DNA of 40,004 nt from Candidatus Avimonas narfae. GTDB lineage: Bacteria > Bacillota > Clostridia > Oscillospirales > Acutalibacteraceae. Location of the stretch: the NCBI GenBank assembly GCA_904395335.1, contig CAJFNR010000028.1, positions 1 to 40,004 on the forward strand, given 5' to 3'. The notes under the pieces are model-generated. The model made no database searches. It was not told the origin of the DNA and saw only the letters and a program-made list of their open reading frames with translations. The position numbers and the translations under genes were made by a program. Position 1 is the stretch's first letter. Every line of letters begins with the position of its first letter. This document shows, piece by piece, positions 16,051 to 24,707 of this stretch.

Positions 16051-16956
16051 ATGGACGGGATATTGTGTCTGGACAAGCCGCAGGACATCACCTCCTTCGG
16101 CTGCTGTGCGGTGGTCCGCCGCCTGATGAAGGAAAAAAAGATCGGTCACGCCGGGACCCTGGATCCCATGGCGACGGGGGTGCTGCCCTTGCTGCTGGGG
16201 AAGGCCACCCGCGCGCTTTCCCTGCTGCCCCGTCATGACAAGCGCTATACCGCTGTCCTCCGTTTCGGTTTGACCAGCGACACAGAGGACATTTGGGGCA
16301 AGGTAACTGCAATAGGCGGTTCGCTTCCTTCGAGGGAACAGATAGAGGAAGCGTTGCCCTTGTTTCGGGGCGAGATCCGTCAAACGCCGCCGATGATGTC
16401 TGCGGTGAAGCAGGGCGGGGTGCGCCTATATGAGCTGGCGCGCCAGGGCAAGGAAGTGGAACGGGAATCCCGTACCGTCACGGTATATTCCCTTAATGCG
16501 GTGGAGTACCGGGAAGAAACTGGCGAGCTGACACTGGACTGCCACTGCTCCCAGGGGACGTATATCCGTACCTTGTGTTCGGAACTGGGAAAGCGGCTGG
16601 GCTGCGGGGCGGTGATGACAGACCTGCGGCGGACCATGGCGGCGGGATTTGAGCTATCCTGCTGTGTAACTTTGCAGGAGGCGGAGCGGCTGGCGGAACA
16701 GGGAGAGCTGGCTTCCCGTCTACTGCCGGTGGAAACCGTGTTCGCTGATCTACCTCTGGTGACGGTGACGGCGGCTCAGGCAGTGCGCTTCGGCAATGGA
16801 GGGGCCTTGTCGCTGGACCGGTTGCGCGTACCGGTGCTCAGCGATGTCCGGGTGCGGTCGCCGGAAGGGGAGTTCCTGGGGTTGGGGCGTCCGGAGGAGG
16901 GGCAGTTGAAGGTTTTGCGCCTTTTTGCCCGAGAGCGGGGGAAGGAAAATGTTTGA
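16051..16956 (+). CDS. truB: tRNA pseudouridine-55 synthase TruB
   Basis: A 301-residue TruB that makes pseudouridine 55 in the T loop of tRNAs. The opening DGILCLDKPQDITSF and the catalytic motif GHAGTLDPMATGVLPL with D38 are present, as are KRYTAVLRFG, QTPPMMSAVKQGG and YIRTLCSELG. The C-terminal part is short, as in Firmicutes. The ribosome site is a modest GGAG. The stop overlaps the ribF start by 8 bp, implying coupling. The upstream gap suggests it may also have its own promoter. Confidence 0.96.
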   Translation: MDGILCLDKPQDITSFGCCAVVRRLMKEKKIGHAGTLDPMATGVLPLLLGKATRALSLLPRHDKRYTAVLRFGLTSDTEDIWGKVTAIGGSLPSREQIEEALPLFRGEIRQTPPMMSAVKQGGVRLYELARQGKEVERESRTVTVYSLNAVEYREETGELTLDCHCSQGTYIRTLCSELGKRLGCGAVMTDLRRTMAAGFELSCCVTLQEAERLAEQGELASRLLPVETVFADLPLVTVTAAQAVRFGNGGALSLDRLRVPVLSDVRVRSPEGEFLGLGRPEEGQLKVLRLFARERGKENV

Positions 16957-18592
16957 GAGTCTGAAGGTATATCATCCGGACAGCGGTGAACGGCTCCCGG
17001 ATAGGCCCCGCGCGGTGGCTCTCGGCCTGTTTGACGGCATTCATCTGGGACACCGGGCGGTGATTTCCCAGGCCATTGGCCGGGAGATAGGTGGCTGCCA
17101 GCTGGCCTCCTGTATCTATACTTTTTTCCAGCCGCCTACCTCTCTTTATAAGGAGAAGGCCGGGGAACTGTGTTCTCCGGCTCAGAAGAAGCAGGTGCTC
17201 CAGTCCATGGGAGTGGAGGAACTGGTGGAGGCGGACTTTGAAGCGGTGCGGAGCCTGACGCCGGAGCAGTTCGTCCGGGAGATCCTTCACGGGCTGCTGA
17301 ACGCCCGCCAGGTCAGCTGCGGCTTCAACTACCGTTTCGGACGGGGAGGAGCAGGGGATGCCGCTGAGCTGGCCCGGCTCTGCGCTCGGTGGGATATTCG
17401 GGTGGTGACGGTGCCCGCGGTGGAAGTCGAAGGGGAACCAGTCAGCTCCAGCCGGATCCGCCGGCTGGTGGAGCAGGGGGAAGTGCGTGAAGCCTCCCGG
17501 CTGCTGGGGCGTGCCTTCTGTATCGATTTTCCCGTGGTCACGGGTCAAAAGCTGGGGCGTGTATTGGGTACGCCGACCATCAATCAACCGCTGCCGCCGG
17601 ACTTTGTCTACCCGCGCTTCGGCGTCTATGCCTCCTGTGTGGAAACCGGGGGACGGGTTTACCACGGCGTCACCAATGTGGGAATGCGTCCTACCGTGGC
17701 TGACCGCCCTGGCGGCCCGGTGGAGCAGCCGCTGACGGAGACATGGATCCCTGATTTTACCGGGGATTTGTACGGGGAAGAGGTACCGGTATCGCTGGTG
17801 AAGTTCCTGCGTCCGGAGCGGAAATTTTCTTCCCTGGAGGAGCTGAAAGAACGCATCCGTCGGGATGGAGATGAGGCGCGGACGGCTGTGCTGGGCAGCG
17901 GCCGGGAGACAGGCATCCGGGCGGTGTTGTTCGACTTTGACGATACCCTGCAGAACCGGCCGGCGGCTTTTAAAAAGTATACGGACTTTTTTTTAGAAAA
18001 ATATTTTCCTGCACTTTCTGCTGAACAGAAGGAACAACGGGCGGAGGAGATGCTGCAGCGCAATAACGGTGGCTATGTCGCCTATTTGGAGTATTTTTCC
18101 TCCCTGTTTGAATCGTGGAAATGGGACGACGCCCCGCCGGCCGAGGACATCTACCGGGAGTTTCAGCTTCGCTTTCCCGAGTACTCCACGCTTTTTTCCG
18201 ATGCGGTGCCCGTATTGAAGGAGCTGCGCCGTCGTGGATTCCGGCTGGGAATCATCACCAACGGCCCTTCCGTACAGCAGAACCGCAAGCTGGATGTATC
18301 CGGTGTACGCCCGTATATGGATATCGCGGTGGTGTCGGGGGATGAGCAGGTGCACAAGCCGGATCCGGAAATTTTCCGCCGCACGGCGGCCCGGCTGGGG
18401 ATTCCCTGCTCCTGCTGTGTATATGTGGGGGACCATCCGGTCAACGATGTCCAGGGCTCCCTTTCTGCCGGGATGAAGCCGGTCTATATCAATCCCTTTT
18501 ACACACCGGTGCATCCGCAGGGAGTGCCGGAAATCCATACCCTTACCGAGCTGTTAAATTTGCTGCCCGGTCAATCGGAATTGCCAGAATGA
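16949..18592 (+). CDS. ribF: RibF (riboflavin kinase/FAD synthetase) fused to a HAD phosphatase
   Basis: A 547-residue fusion. Residues about 20-180 are the FAD synthetase (FMN adenylyltransferase) domain with LFDGIHLGHRAVI, GFNYRFGRGG and SSSRIRRLV. Residues about 185-310 are riboflavin kinase with GRVLGTPTINQ, TNVGMRPTV and DLYGEEVPV. From about 324 a complete HAD-superfamily hydrolase follows, in one uninterrupted frame: DFDDT (D329, D331), T437 in TNG, K470 in HKPDPE, and VGDHPVND (D495, D500). A normal RibF is about 310 residues, so the extra 230 are an added enzyme with all four HAD motifs. Its substrate is unknown; FMN is an attractive guess. ATG at 16949 has a GAAGGA site and overlaps truB. 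A terminator follows. Confidence 0.93.
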   Translation: MFESLKVYHPDSGERLPDRPRAVALGLFDGIHLGHRAVISQAIGREIGGCQLASCIYTFFQPPTSLYKEKAGELCSPAQKKQVLQSMGVEELVEADFEAVRSLTPEQFVREILHGLLNARQVSCGFNYRFGRGGAGDAAELARLCARWDIRVVTVPAVEVEGEPVSSSRIRRLVEQGEVREASRLLGRAFCIDFPVVTGQKLGRVLGTPTINQPLPPDFVYPRFGVYASCVETGGRVYHGVTNVGMRPTVADRPGGPVEQPLTETWIPDFTGDLYGEEVPVSLVKFLRPERKFSSLEELKERIRRDGDEARTAVLGSGRETGIRAVLFDFDDTLQNRPAAFKKYTDFFLEKYFPALSAEQKEQRAEEMLQRNNGGYVAYLEYFSSLFESWKWDDAPPAEDIYREFQLRFPEYSTLFSDAVPVLKELRRRGFRLGIITNGPSVQQNRKLDVSGVRPYMDIAVVSGDEQVHKPDPEIFRRTAARLGIPCSCCVYVGDHPVNDVQGSLSAGMKPVYINPFYTPVHPQGVPEIHTLTELLNLLPGQSELPE

Positions 18593-18593
18593 C

Positions 18594-18642
18594 AAAAAGC
18601 CAACCGGACAGATTATATTAAAATCTGTCCGGTTGGCTTTTT
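18594..18642 (+). terminator. Intrinsic terminator of the nusA-ribF operon
   Basis: A long near-perfect hairpin (AAAAAGCCAACCGGACAGATT on the left, its complement on the right, six-base AT loop) starts right after the ribF stop and ends in TTTTT. The A-tract on its left also lets it work for transcription from the other side. Confidence 0.9.
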
Positions 18643-18742
18643 GCCTTATGAGTCTTTTCCTCGGAAAAAGTGTATAACGATTTGTTTGCAGTTTCGGTGG
18701 TGTCCAGGAACCATACGGAGTCTGTTCAACCCGGCAGGCTTC

Positions 18743-20089
18743 CTATTCCCGGGTGGTAAACAGCTCAATTTGGGCGGTATCGCTGAAATTTTCGGTCTTC
18801 AACGTGAAGGACGCCACACCATCCGCGATCTGAAGGTCAAATGTCTTATCGTCAATAAGGACATATCCGTACTGGATGTCCAGGTCAACAACAAACTCCG
18901 CGCTGGTTAAAGCGGACCCCTCCTCGCTAAATATGAGGGGATCCAACTCCATGAGCGCATAGCTTTGATGGGGCAGCTCCTGCACCGTCTCATAGAGAGG
19001 GTTGAGTATTTTGCTGTTCAGCGTTTCTATGCTGAAGTAACCGCGGGTAGTGGCATATTCGGCGGTTTCAAGCAGGACCATATCCGGTTCAAAAATGTTG
19101 ACATAATAATCCAGATCCAAAAAATTTTCGTAATTGTGTATCCCAATGGATTCATGGAAGGAGGTTTGATAGAATTTCGTGCGTTCTCCGTTATAATAGC
19201 TGCCATGGAAAAACAGGACATCCGGAAGGGTGCTGTCGGAATAGACGGCATAAACAAAATTTCGGTAGCTGGGATTCAGTTGAAGGTCGAAATAGGCATC
19301 TGTCAGATACGTGACTTGGGAAAGGAGGGTATTGGTGAAATAGGGTACCTCTTCGTGTATGGCAAACCGGGAGACGGGAAGGGTCGTTTCCAGCTTTGTA
19401 CCGATGTCAAAATCACTCATGCTCAAGGTGGTTACCGCAGGAAAATAGGAAGAAACAGCGGATAAAAGATGATTGGTGCCGTAATAACATCCCAAATCAT
19501 TCCAGTGTCCCGCATCGTATTTGACGTTGTACACCTGTTCGTCCATGCTCTTTTCGGTAAGCAGGCTCACGTTTTCGATATAGTTGACACCGTAACGCTC
19601 CAGGGCTTCCAGCATCGCTGTATTGAATTTGTTTTCATAAGTATATCCATCCGAGAGATAGCGGGCATAAACAGTGGTCTTGGCGGGATTCAGGCAATAC
19701 AGGAAAGGGATCCCCCTGGTTTCCAGGTAATCCTGCGCCATACGGAGATATTGGCAGAAGCTCTCGATAAATTCCTGATCCACAATTTCATCCGTATAGT
19801 CGAAAAAGACGTAGCCTTCCTCACCATAAGTGTAGGTTGGGTGAATCATCTCGCTGAACAGCACATCGTTCAGGGTGGTGAAAGCGGTAATCATCTCGGT
19901 GCGCAGTCCTATGCGATCCTGGATGTAAGAGTCCAGCATGTCGGAGTAATCATCGCTTTCCCTACTCAGATCCGTCAGGGTTCGGTTGTCGATTTCCGAA
20001 ACTGCGCCCTCTTCCGTAGTCAGGGTAAACACAGGGACCACAATCATAAGGGACAGGATACATATAAATAAGATCTGCAAAACTTTCAT
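18743..20089 (-). CDS. DHHW/AlgX-like secreted protein, partner of MBOAT
   Basis: A 448-residue extracytoplasmic protein of the DHHW/AlgX-AlgJ SGNH-like group, which with MBOAT proteins O-acylates surface polysaccharides. An N-terminal membrane anchor or signal (KVLQILFICILSLMIVVPVF) is followed by the mature domain; the NRTLTD start, IPFLYCLNPAKTTVY and the motif YDAGHWNDLG (Asp/His of the catalytic site) are visible. The start at 20089 was chosen for its 9-bp spacing from AAGGA; an ATG two codons upstream (20095) sits too close. It follows the MBOAT gene by only a few bases. The acyl acceptor (wall polymer or exopolysaccharide) is not shown by the sequence. Confidence 0.85.
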   Translation of the reverse strand: MKVLQILFICILSLMIVVPVFTLTTEEGAVSEIDNRTLTDLSRESDDYSDMLDSYIQDRIGLRTEMITAFTTLNDVLFSEMIHPTYTYGEEGYVFFDYTDEIVDQEFIESFCQYLRMAQDYLETRGIPFLYCLNPAKTTVYARYLSDGYTYENKFNTAMLEALERYGVNYIENVSLLTEKSMDEQVYNVKYDAGHWNDLGCYYGTNHLLSAVSSYFPAVTTLSMSDFDIGTKLETTLPVSRFAIHEEVPYFTNTLLSQVTYLTDAYFDLQLNPSYRNFVYAVYSDSTLPDVLFFHGSYYNGERTKFYQTSFHESIGIHNYENFLDLDYYVNIFEPDMVLLETAEYATTRGYFSIETLNSKILNPLYETVQELPHQSYALMELDPLIFSEEGSALTSAEFVVDLDIQYGYVLIDDKTFDLQIADGVASFTLKTENFSDTAQIELFTTRE

Positions 20090-20101
20090 TGTCATCTATC
20101 C

Positions 20102-21511
20102 TTAAAATTGAAAATAAATGAACGGACTGTAGGTGCTGGAAACCACGCCCATCAGGGATAAGGCAAACAGAACACAAAGACCCACATATTTTACTGCTTG
20201 GAATACCTTGGAGGTTTCGTTCCATTTCTTCAGTTTCTCTTGTACGCCCTTTCTCCCCAAGAGGACAAGGCATACAGCGCATATAAAAATCAAAAACAAT
20301 ACGCGGTTGGACAGGAAATACGCGAAATGATAGGTCAAGGGCTGAGGGTTAAGTCCCAACAAATCCTTGATATAACCTTTAAAGTCGGTAAAGCTGCCGG
20401 TTTGGAAAACAATCCATCCCATGCTTACCACAAAGAAGGTGAAAAACCATTTGATCGCCTTGGGAATTCGGGAATACCACTTTTTATTGGATATATAGCG
20501 CTCTATCATTACACACAAGCCGTGGGCAATTCCCCAGAACCAGTAAATCAGCGAAGAACCATGCCATATGCCGGTGATCAGAAAGACGACAAATAGGTTA
20601 AAATAAACGTTTCCCTTTCGGCTTCCGCCTAAGGGAAAATACAGGTATTCCCGAAACCAGGATCCCAGTGAAATGTGCCATCGCCGCCAAAATTCTGAGA
20701 CAGAAAGACTGGAATAGGGAAAGCGAAAATTCTCCTGAAAATGAAAGCCGAAGAAGCGCCCCAGGCCGATGGCCATATCGGAATATCCGCTGAAATCGGT
20801 ATAGATGACCAACGCATACAGCAATACCCCTAGCCAGGCAGTGGGAACGTCGATGCCGGTATACATCCGTCCGAATATGTCATCGGTGGTAGCGGCCAGA
20901 ATATCGGCAACCAGTACCTTTTTGGCCAGGCCGATGATGAACCGTTCCGCGCCTGTGCTCATGTCCGAAAGCGTGGTTTTCCGGTTTTTCAGTTCACCCT
21001 CCATGTCATAGTATTTCGCGATAGGTCCCTGGATCAGCTTGGGGAAAAACACAATGTACAGTGCCACCTCAATCGGATTTTTATTGACCTGTGTTTTCCC
21101 CCGGTATATGTCCAGCAAATAGGAAATATTGTGAAACACAATGAACGAAATGCCCAGGGGGACCAGTATATCCCAGGTTCGGGTGGTGGAAGTCAGGTCG
21201 CTCCACCATCCCATGGCGGTATTCGGGTATTTGTAGTAGAAAAGCGTTAAAATATTCAGGATAACTCCCGCCAGAAGGATTTTTCGGAAGCGCAGGGAGA
21301 TAAGGCCAATACCGTAATTCAAAAGAATGAGCCAGAGTAGAATACGAACGGCATCCACGTTTGCCCAGGCAAAAAACACCAGGGAAAATCCGATGAGCAA
21401 TAAATTTTGAAGTGTGATCCGCCCGCGTTTGGGGAACAGCCCGGCCAGGAAATGCAACACGATGGAAAGGGGAAGAAAGAAAAACAGAAATGTAGCAGAA
21501 CTGAACAGCAT
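20102..21511 (-). CDS. MBOAT-family O-acyltransferase (AlgI-like)
   Basis: A 469-residue multi-pass membrane protein of the membrane-bound O-acyltransferase family, AlgI type, which moves acyl (often acetyl) groups across the membrane to a polysaccharide acceptor. Many hydrophobic segments are spread along the protein. Diagnostic segments are LVPLGISFIVFHNISYLLDIYRG, PKLIQGPIAKY, YTDFSGYSDMAIGLG, FRFPYSSLSVSEFWRRWHISLGSWFREY and GIWHGSS, which holds the catalytic His. The ATG at 21511 has a GGGGGGA site. It forms a two-gene operon with the DHHW protein. Base composition is lower in GC than the flanking operons. Confidence 0.93.
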   Translation of the reverse strand: MLFSSATFLFFFLPLSIVLHFLAGLFPKRGRITLQNLLLIGFSLVFFAWANVDAVRILLWLILLNYGIGLISLRFRKILLAGVILNILTLFYYKYPNTAMGWWSDLTSTTRTWDILVPLGISFIVFHNISYLLDIYRGKTQVNKNPIEVALYIVFFPKLIQGPIAKYYDMEGELKNRKTTLSDMSTGAERFIIGLAKKVLVADILAATTDDIFGRMYTGIDVPTAWLGVLLYALVIYTDFSGYSDMAIGLGRFFGFHFQENFRFPYSSLSVSEFWRRWHISLGSWFREYLYFPLGGSRKGNVYFNLFVVFLITGIWHGSSLIYWFWGIAHGLCVMIERYISNKKWYSRIPKAIKWFFTFFVVSMGWIVFQTGSFTDFKGYIKDLLGLNPQPLTYHFAYFLSNRVLFLIFICAVCLVLLGRKGVQEKLKKWNETSKVFQAVKYVGLCVLFALSLMGVVSSTYSPFIYFQF

Positions 21512-21868
21512 GACAATCCCCCCTATCGGCCTCTAAAATTTTATCTTTATTATATATACATAAAATATTAATATAATATTAAGAAACGGGATTATAATAC
21601 CACAGAATTCGACAGAAAGCAAGCAAAATGTCGATTCCCGGCTATATGAACCCGTTCGATTGGGGAAAGTAGGATAGCGGCGAAGAGGCGAAAAAGCGGG
21701 CATCATCCCCCTTGTGCGAAAAATCCTGTTTGTTTGCTATCATTTTTAGGTAGGCACAAGAGACAAAGGAAAAAGACAAAACAAAGCCCCTAGCTGCAAA
21801 CTTGCAGCTAGGGGCGGCCCATATCCAGCTGTTACTGGTCGGCCAAAAAGGCAGCCAGTCACACACAT
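21512..21868. other. AT-rich intergenic region upstream of the MBOAT operon
   Basis: No gene. On the minus strand it must hold the MBOAT operon promoter: the 21540-21600 stretch is very AT-rich and contains TATAAT-like boxes, for example on the minus strand near 21592-21597, but no confident -35 was found. The distal half carries the terminator of the frameshifted QueG-like gene. Confidence 0.5.
21786..21815 (-). terminator. Intrinsic terminator after the QueG-like pseudogene
   Basis: A perfect 14-bp inverted repeat (GCCCCTAGCTGCAA and complement) with a 2-base centre, followed on the minus strand by a T-rich run. It ends the methyltransferase/QueG-like transcript. Confidence 0.85.
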
Positions 21869-22575
21869 TCATTTTTTTATTCGCATGTCAGGCTTCCTTC
21901 TCAGATATCTCTGTGTATAGGGACATACCGAAAAGCAGAGTCCACACAAGTCGGTTTCGATACCGGTAGACTGTTTCATCCGTATGATTTGCATTCGTTT
22001 GCAATCCTCTTTATGGAGGAGCTCTTCCCGCTTTGTACCTACGCACCACAGCACTCCAGTCAAAGCATGAGCCGGACAGCTTTTTACACACACGGTACAG
22101 CTTCCACACCGGCTTTCATTTATGGGGGAACCGACGGGGAGGGGGGCATTGGTCAGCAGGCTGGATAAACGGACGGCACTTCCGTTGTAACCAAAAGACA
22201 ATTTTTGCCGATCCATCCCAGCCCGGCCCGTGTGGCCACGGTGTTATGTGGAAGCCGCGTACACCAGTGAGCGTCTTGCTTTACAACTTTAGTGGTATTG
22301 GCAAATGCCCGGTACCCTCTATCCCGCAGAAACTCCTTACCGCAGGAAACCATCTCATCAAGTTTTGCATTCATGGAGGAATACGCTTCATAATACGCTT
22401 GCGTGGGCGCCGTTTTCAAGTCCTCCACAATGCTTTTAGGAATGGGAACAGCCACCGAAACACCCGTTTGCATTTCGTTGCTGACAATCCCGGTCAAATC
22501 CGCAGCCCCGATTAGCTTTGCGCCTTTTTCTGCTAATAAAGAGAACAAATCCTGCTTCAGGCTGAAATCACACAA
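21869..22575 (-). pseudogene. Frameshifted QueG-like 4Fe-4S protein
   Basis: Two adjacent frames make one epoxyqueuosine-reductase-like iron-sulfur protein of about 235 residues. The N-terminal part (from a TTG at 22575 with CAGGAGG 8 bp upstream) reads CDFSLKQDLFSLLAEKGAKL through GLGWIGKNCLLVTTE and then hits a stop at 22153. The C-terminal part continues in another frame from within 22170-22190 as GSAVRLSSLLTNAPLPVG and carries the ferredoxin motifs CGSCTVCVKSCP and CGLCFSVCPY. A one-base loss near 22175-22185 explains the break. The start lies 28 bp after the methyltransferase stop. The protein lacks the N-terminal length of true QueG, so its natural substrate is uncertain even when intact. 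Confidence 0.8.
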
Positions 22576-22603
22576 TCCGTTGGCCTCCTGCCTTGTCCCG
22601 GCG

Positions 22604-23362
22604 TTATTTCTCCGCCACAAAGAAAAAACGACGGAAGCCGAGAACCACTTTTCCGTTTTTTGTGAGGGGATACGCTCTCTTTGACCTGTTGACAATTTCC
22701 TTTTCAAATTCGGCTCCTCGTTTATCGCCGAGGAAATCCAGGTAGGGCCGCAGTCTCGTCCCCTTTACCCAGTCCACCAACGCTTTATGGTCAGCAAGGG
22801 GGTGATAATATTTTATTTCCCAACTATCGAAAGCGGAAGAACAGCCAGACAGAATGTCATAATATTCGGAAGGGGTAAGCGTTTCGTTTGGCGGCATGGG
22901 AATGTTCCGAAGCCCCCACTGAGGTTCATCGGCTATCTCTTTTATGAGCTGAGACAGCGGCTCTTCTCCGTTCATCGGAATCTGAACCGCTAAAACACCG
23001 CCATTGTTCAGCTTATCCATCAAAGAGGGAATCAGTGTGTCGTGGTTTGGAATCCACTGAAGGCAGGCGTTTGAAAAGAGCAAATCGTATTGGCCTTCCA
23101 AAGCCAGCGCATCACAGAGACGAAAGGAGATATCAGGGTGGTCTTTCCGTGCCTTTTCAATCATATTGGATGAGTTGTCAATGCCAAGGATTTTCGCATT
23201 CGGAAAGAGCTGTTTGAGCACAGAAGTGCTGTTGCCCGGTCCACAGCCAATATCCACAATGGCCTTGGGATTGCGATCCAGTACACGCATAGCCAGATCC
23301 ACCGCGGGCTGTGTCCGTTGTTTTTTGAATTTCAGATATTGAGTGGAATTCCAGTCTGCCAT
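22604..23362 (-). CDS. Trans-aconitate 2-methyltransferase-like SAM methyltransferase
   Basis: A 252-residue class I SAM-dependent methyltransferase resembling trans-aconitate methyltransferase (Tam). The first lines are typical of the family: ADWNSTQYLKFKKQRTQPAVDLA, then motif I VDIGCGPGNSTSVL, motif II ILGIDNSSNMIEKA, motif III FRLCDAL, and FSNACLQWIPNH. The ATG at 23362 has an AAGGAGG site 7 bp upstream; the open frame to 23404 is spurious. Tam detoxifies trans-aconitate, an aconitase inhibitor, in known examples; whether this protein keeps that substrate is unknown. It is the first gene of a small low-GC operon with the broken QueG-like gene. Confidence 0.85.
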   Translation of the reverse strand: MADWNSTQYLKFKKQRTQPAVDLAMRVLDRNPKAIVDIGCGPGNSTSVLKQLFPNAKILGIDNSSNMIEKARKDHPDISFRLCDALALEGQYDLLFSNACLQWIPNHDTLIPSLMDKLNNGGVLAVQIPMNGEEPLSQLIKEIADEPQWGLRNIPMPPNETLTPSEYYDILSGCSSAFDSWEIKYYHPLADHKALVDWVKGTRLRPYLDFLGDKRGAEFEKEIVNRSKRAYPLTKNGKVVLGFRRFFFVAEK

Positions 23363-23412
23363 ATGAAGCCTCCTTGCAAGAAAGAAATGCCTTATCAATT
23401 GCACCCGTCTCC

Positions 23413-23440
23413 ATTATATCGCAGCAAAGGAGAATGTCCG
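23413..23440 (-). promoter_or_regulatory. Candidate promoter of the methyltransferase operon
   Basis: On the minus strand a -10 TATAAT (23418-23413) is preceded at 16 bp by CGGACA (23440-23435), a partial -35. It lies about 50 bp upstream of the start. Confidence 0.45.
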
Positions 23441-23583
23441 TTGATTTCATGCTATTGCGTCTATGCAAAATATTCACGCCTATAAAACAGCCTGTTTCAA
23501 AGTTTTTTGCTAGCCCTTTGCCCGATGTGAGAGATTTTATTTTCTCTGTCGCCCCTCGTGATGCAAAAGTGTGAATTAGGACA

Positions 23584-23620
23584 GTACCCGAAAGCCTTGA
23601 GTGGTAAGGCTTTCGGGTAC
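23584..23620 (-). terminator. Terminator after the second guaA
   Basis: A perfect 15-bp inverted repeat (GTACCCGAAAGCCTT and complement, 7-base loop) starts 16 bp beyond the stop of the GATase-less guaA. The following T tract is weak. Confidence 0.65.
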
Positions 23621-23636
23621 TTCATAACTCAAAGTA

Positions 23637-24617
23637 TTATTCCCATTCAATGGTGCCGCAGGGCTTCGGAGTAAGATCGTACAGCACGCGGTTGACACCC
23701 TCTACCTCATTGGTTATGCGGTCGGTGATGTGCTTGAGAAGGGCATAGGGAATTTCTTCAACGGTGGCGGTCATGGCGTCTACGGTGTTCACGGCGCGGA
23801 TGATTACCGGATAGGCATAGGTGCGCACACCGTCCCGAACGCCGACGGAGCGAAAATCGGGAACCACCGTGAAATACTGCCAGACCTTGCCTTCAAGATG
23901 GTTTTTGGCGAATTCCTCACGCAGGATGGCGTCGGATTCGCGGACGGCTTCCAGACGGTCACGGGTGATGGCGCCGAGGCAGCGTACGCCGAGGCCGGGG
24001 CCCGGGAACGGCTGACGGTAAACCATTCCGTCGGGAAGGCCCAGCGCTTTGCCGACGATGCGGACCTCGTCTTTATACAGGAATTTGAGCGGCTCGACAA
24101 GGGCAAATTGTAGATCCTCGGGAAGTCCGCCGACATTGTGATGTGCCTTTACGCCGTCACTTTCGAGAATGTCGGGGTAAATCGTCCCCTGGGCCAGGAA
24201 TTCGATTCTCTCCTGCTTTCTCGCCTCTTCCTCAAAGACACGGATAAATTCGGCGCCGATGATTTTGCGCTTTTTCTCCGGATCGGCCACCCCGGACAGC
24301 TTCGAAAGGAAGCGGTCCACGGCATCCACATAGACGAGATTGGCATCCATCTGATTGCGGAATACCTCGATGACCTGTTCGGGCTCGCCCTTTCGCAGAA
24401 GTCCGTGATTGACGTGTACGCATACGAGCTGTTTACCGATGGCCTTAATGAGCAGAGCGGCCACGACTGAGGAGTCGACACCGCCCGAAAGAGCGAGAAG
24501 AACCTTTTTATCGCCGACCTGTGTTTGGATATCCTTCACCTGCTCGGCAATAAACGCATCGGCAAGCGCCTTTGTGGTAATACGCTCCATGGTTTCGGGA
24601 CGTTTGTTATTTTCCAT
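23637..24617 (-). CDS. GuaA paralogue without glutaminase domain (ATPase-amidation subunit only)
   Basis: A 326-residue protein that is the ATP-pyrophosphatase plus dimerization half of GMP synthase, with no class I glutaminase domain. The PP-loop SGGVDSS is at 44-50; [42 protein letters not shown] and the terminal TIEWE are all intact. The start at 24617 has a clean GGAGG site, and the residues before the PP-loop are not a glutaminase remnant, so this looks like a genuine stand-alone gene, comparable to the archaeal GuaAb subunit. It lies 90 bp after a complete guaA in the same direction. It might use free ammonia, borrow a glutaminase, or act on another nucleotide; the sequence alone does not decide. 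Confidence 0.9.
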   Translation of the reverse strand: MENNKRPETMERITTKALADAFIAEQVKDIQTQVGDKKVLLALSGGVDSSVVAALLIKAIGKQLVCVHVNHGLLRKGEPEQVIEVFRNQMDANLVYVDAVDRFLSKLSGVADPEKKRKIIGAEFIRVFEEEARKQERIEFLAQGTIYPDILESDGVKAHHNVGGLPEDLQFALVEPLKFLYKDEVRIVGKALGLPDGMVYRQPFPGPGLGVRCLGAITRDRLEAVRESDAILREEFAKNHLEGKVWQYFTVVPDFRSVGVRDGVRTYAYPVIIRAVNTVDAMTATVEEIPYALLKHITDRITNEVEGVNRVLYDLTPKPCGTIEWE

Positions 24618-24707
24618 GTGTATTCCTCCGTTGTGAAAGTTAATGAATTTCCGATTCAAGGATAGTCCATTGAAGCTGCGGCCTTTTGCGTCAGTATCCA
24701 TGACAAT

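Noticed and set aside
24618-24707. Glutaminase remnant before the short guaA
   Set aside because: The 90-bp interval translates to nothing resembling a class I glutaminase in any frame.
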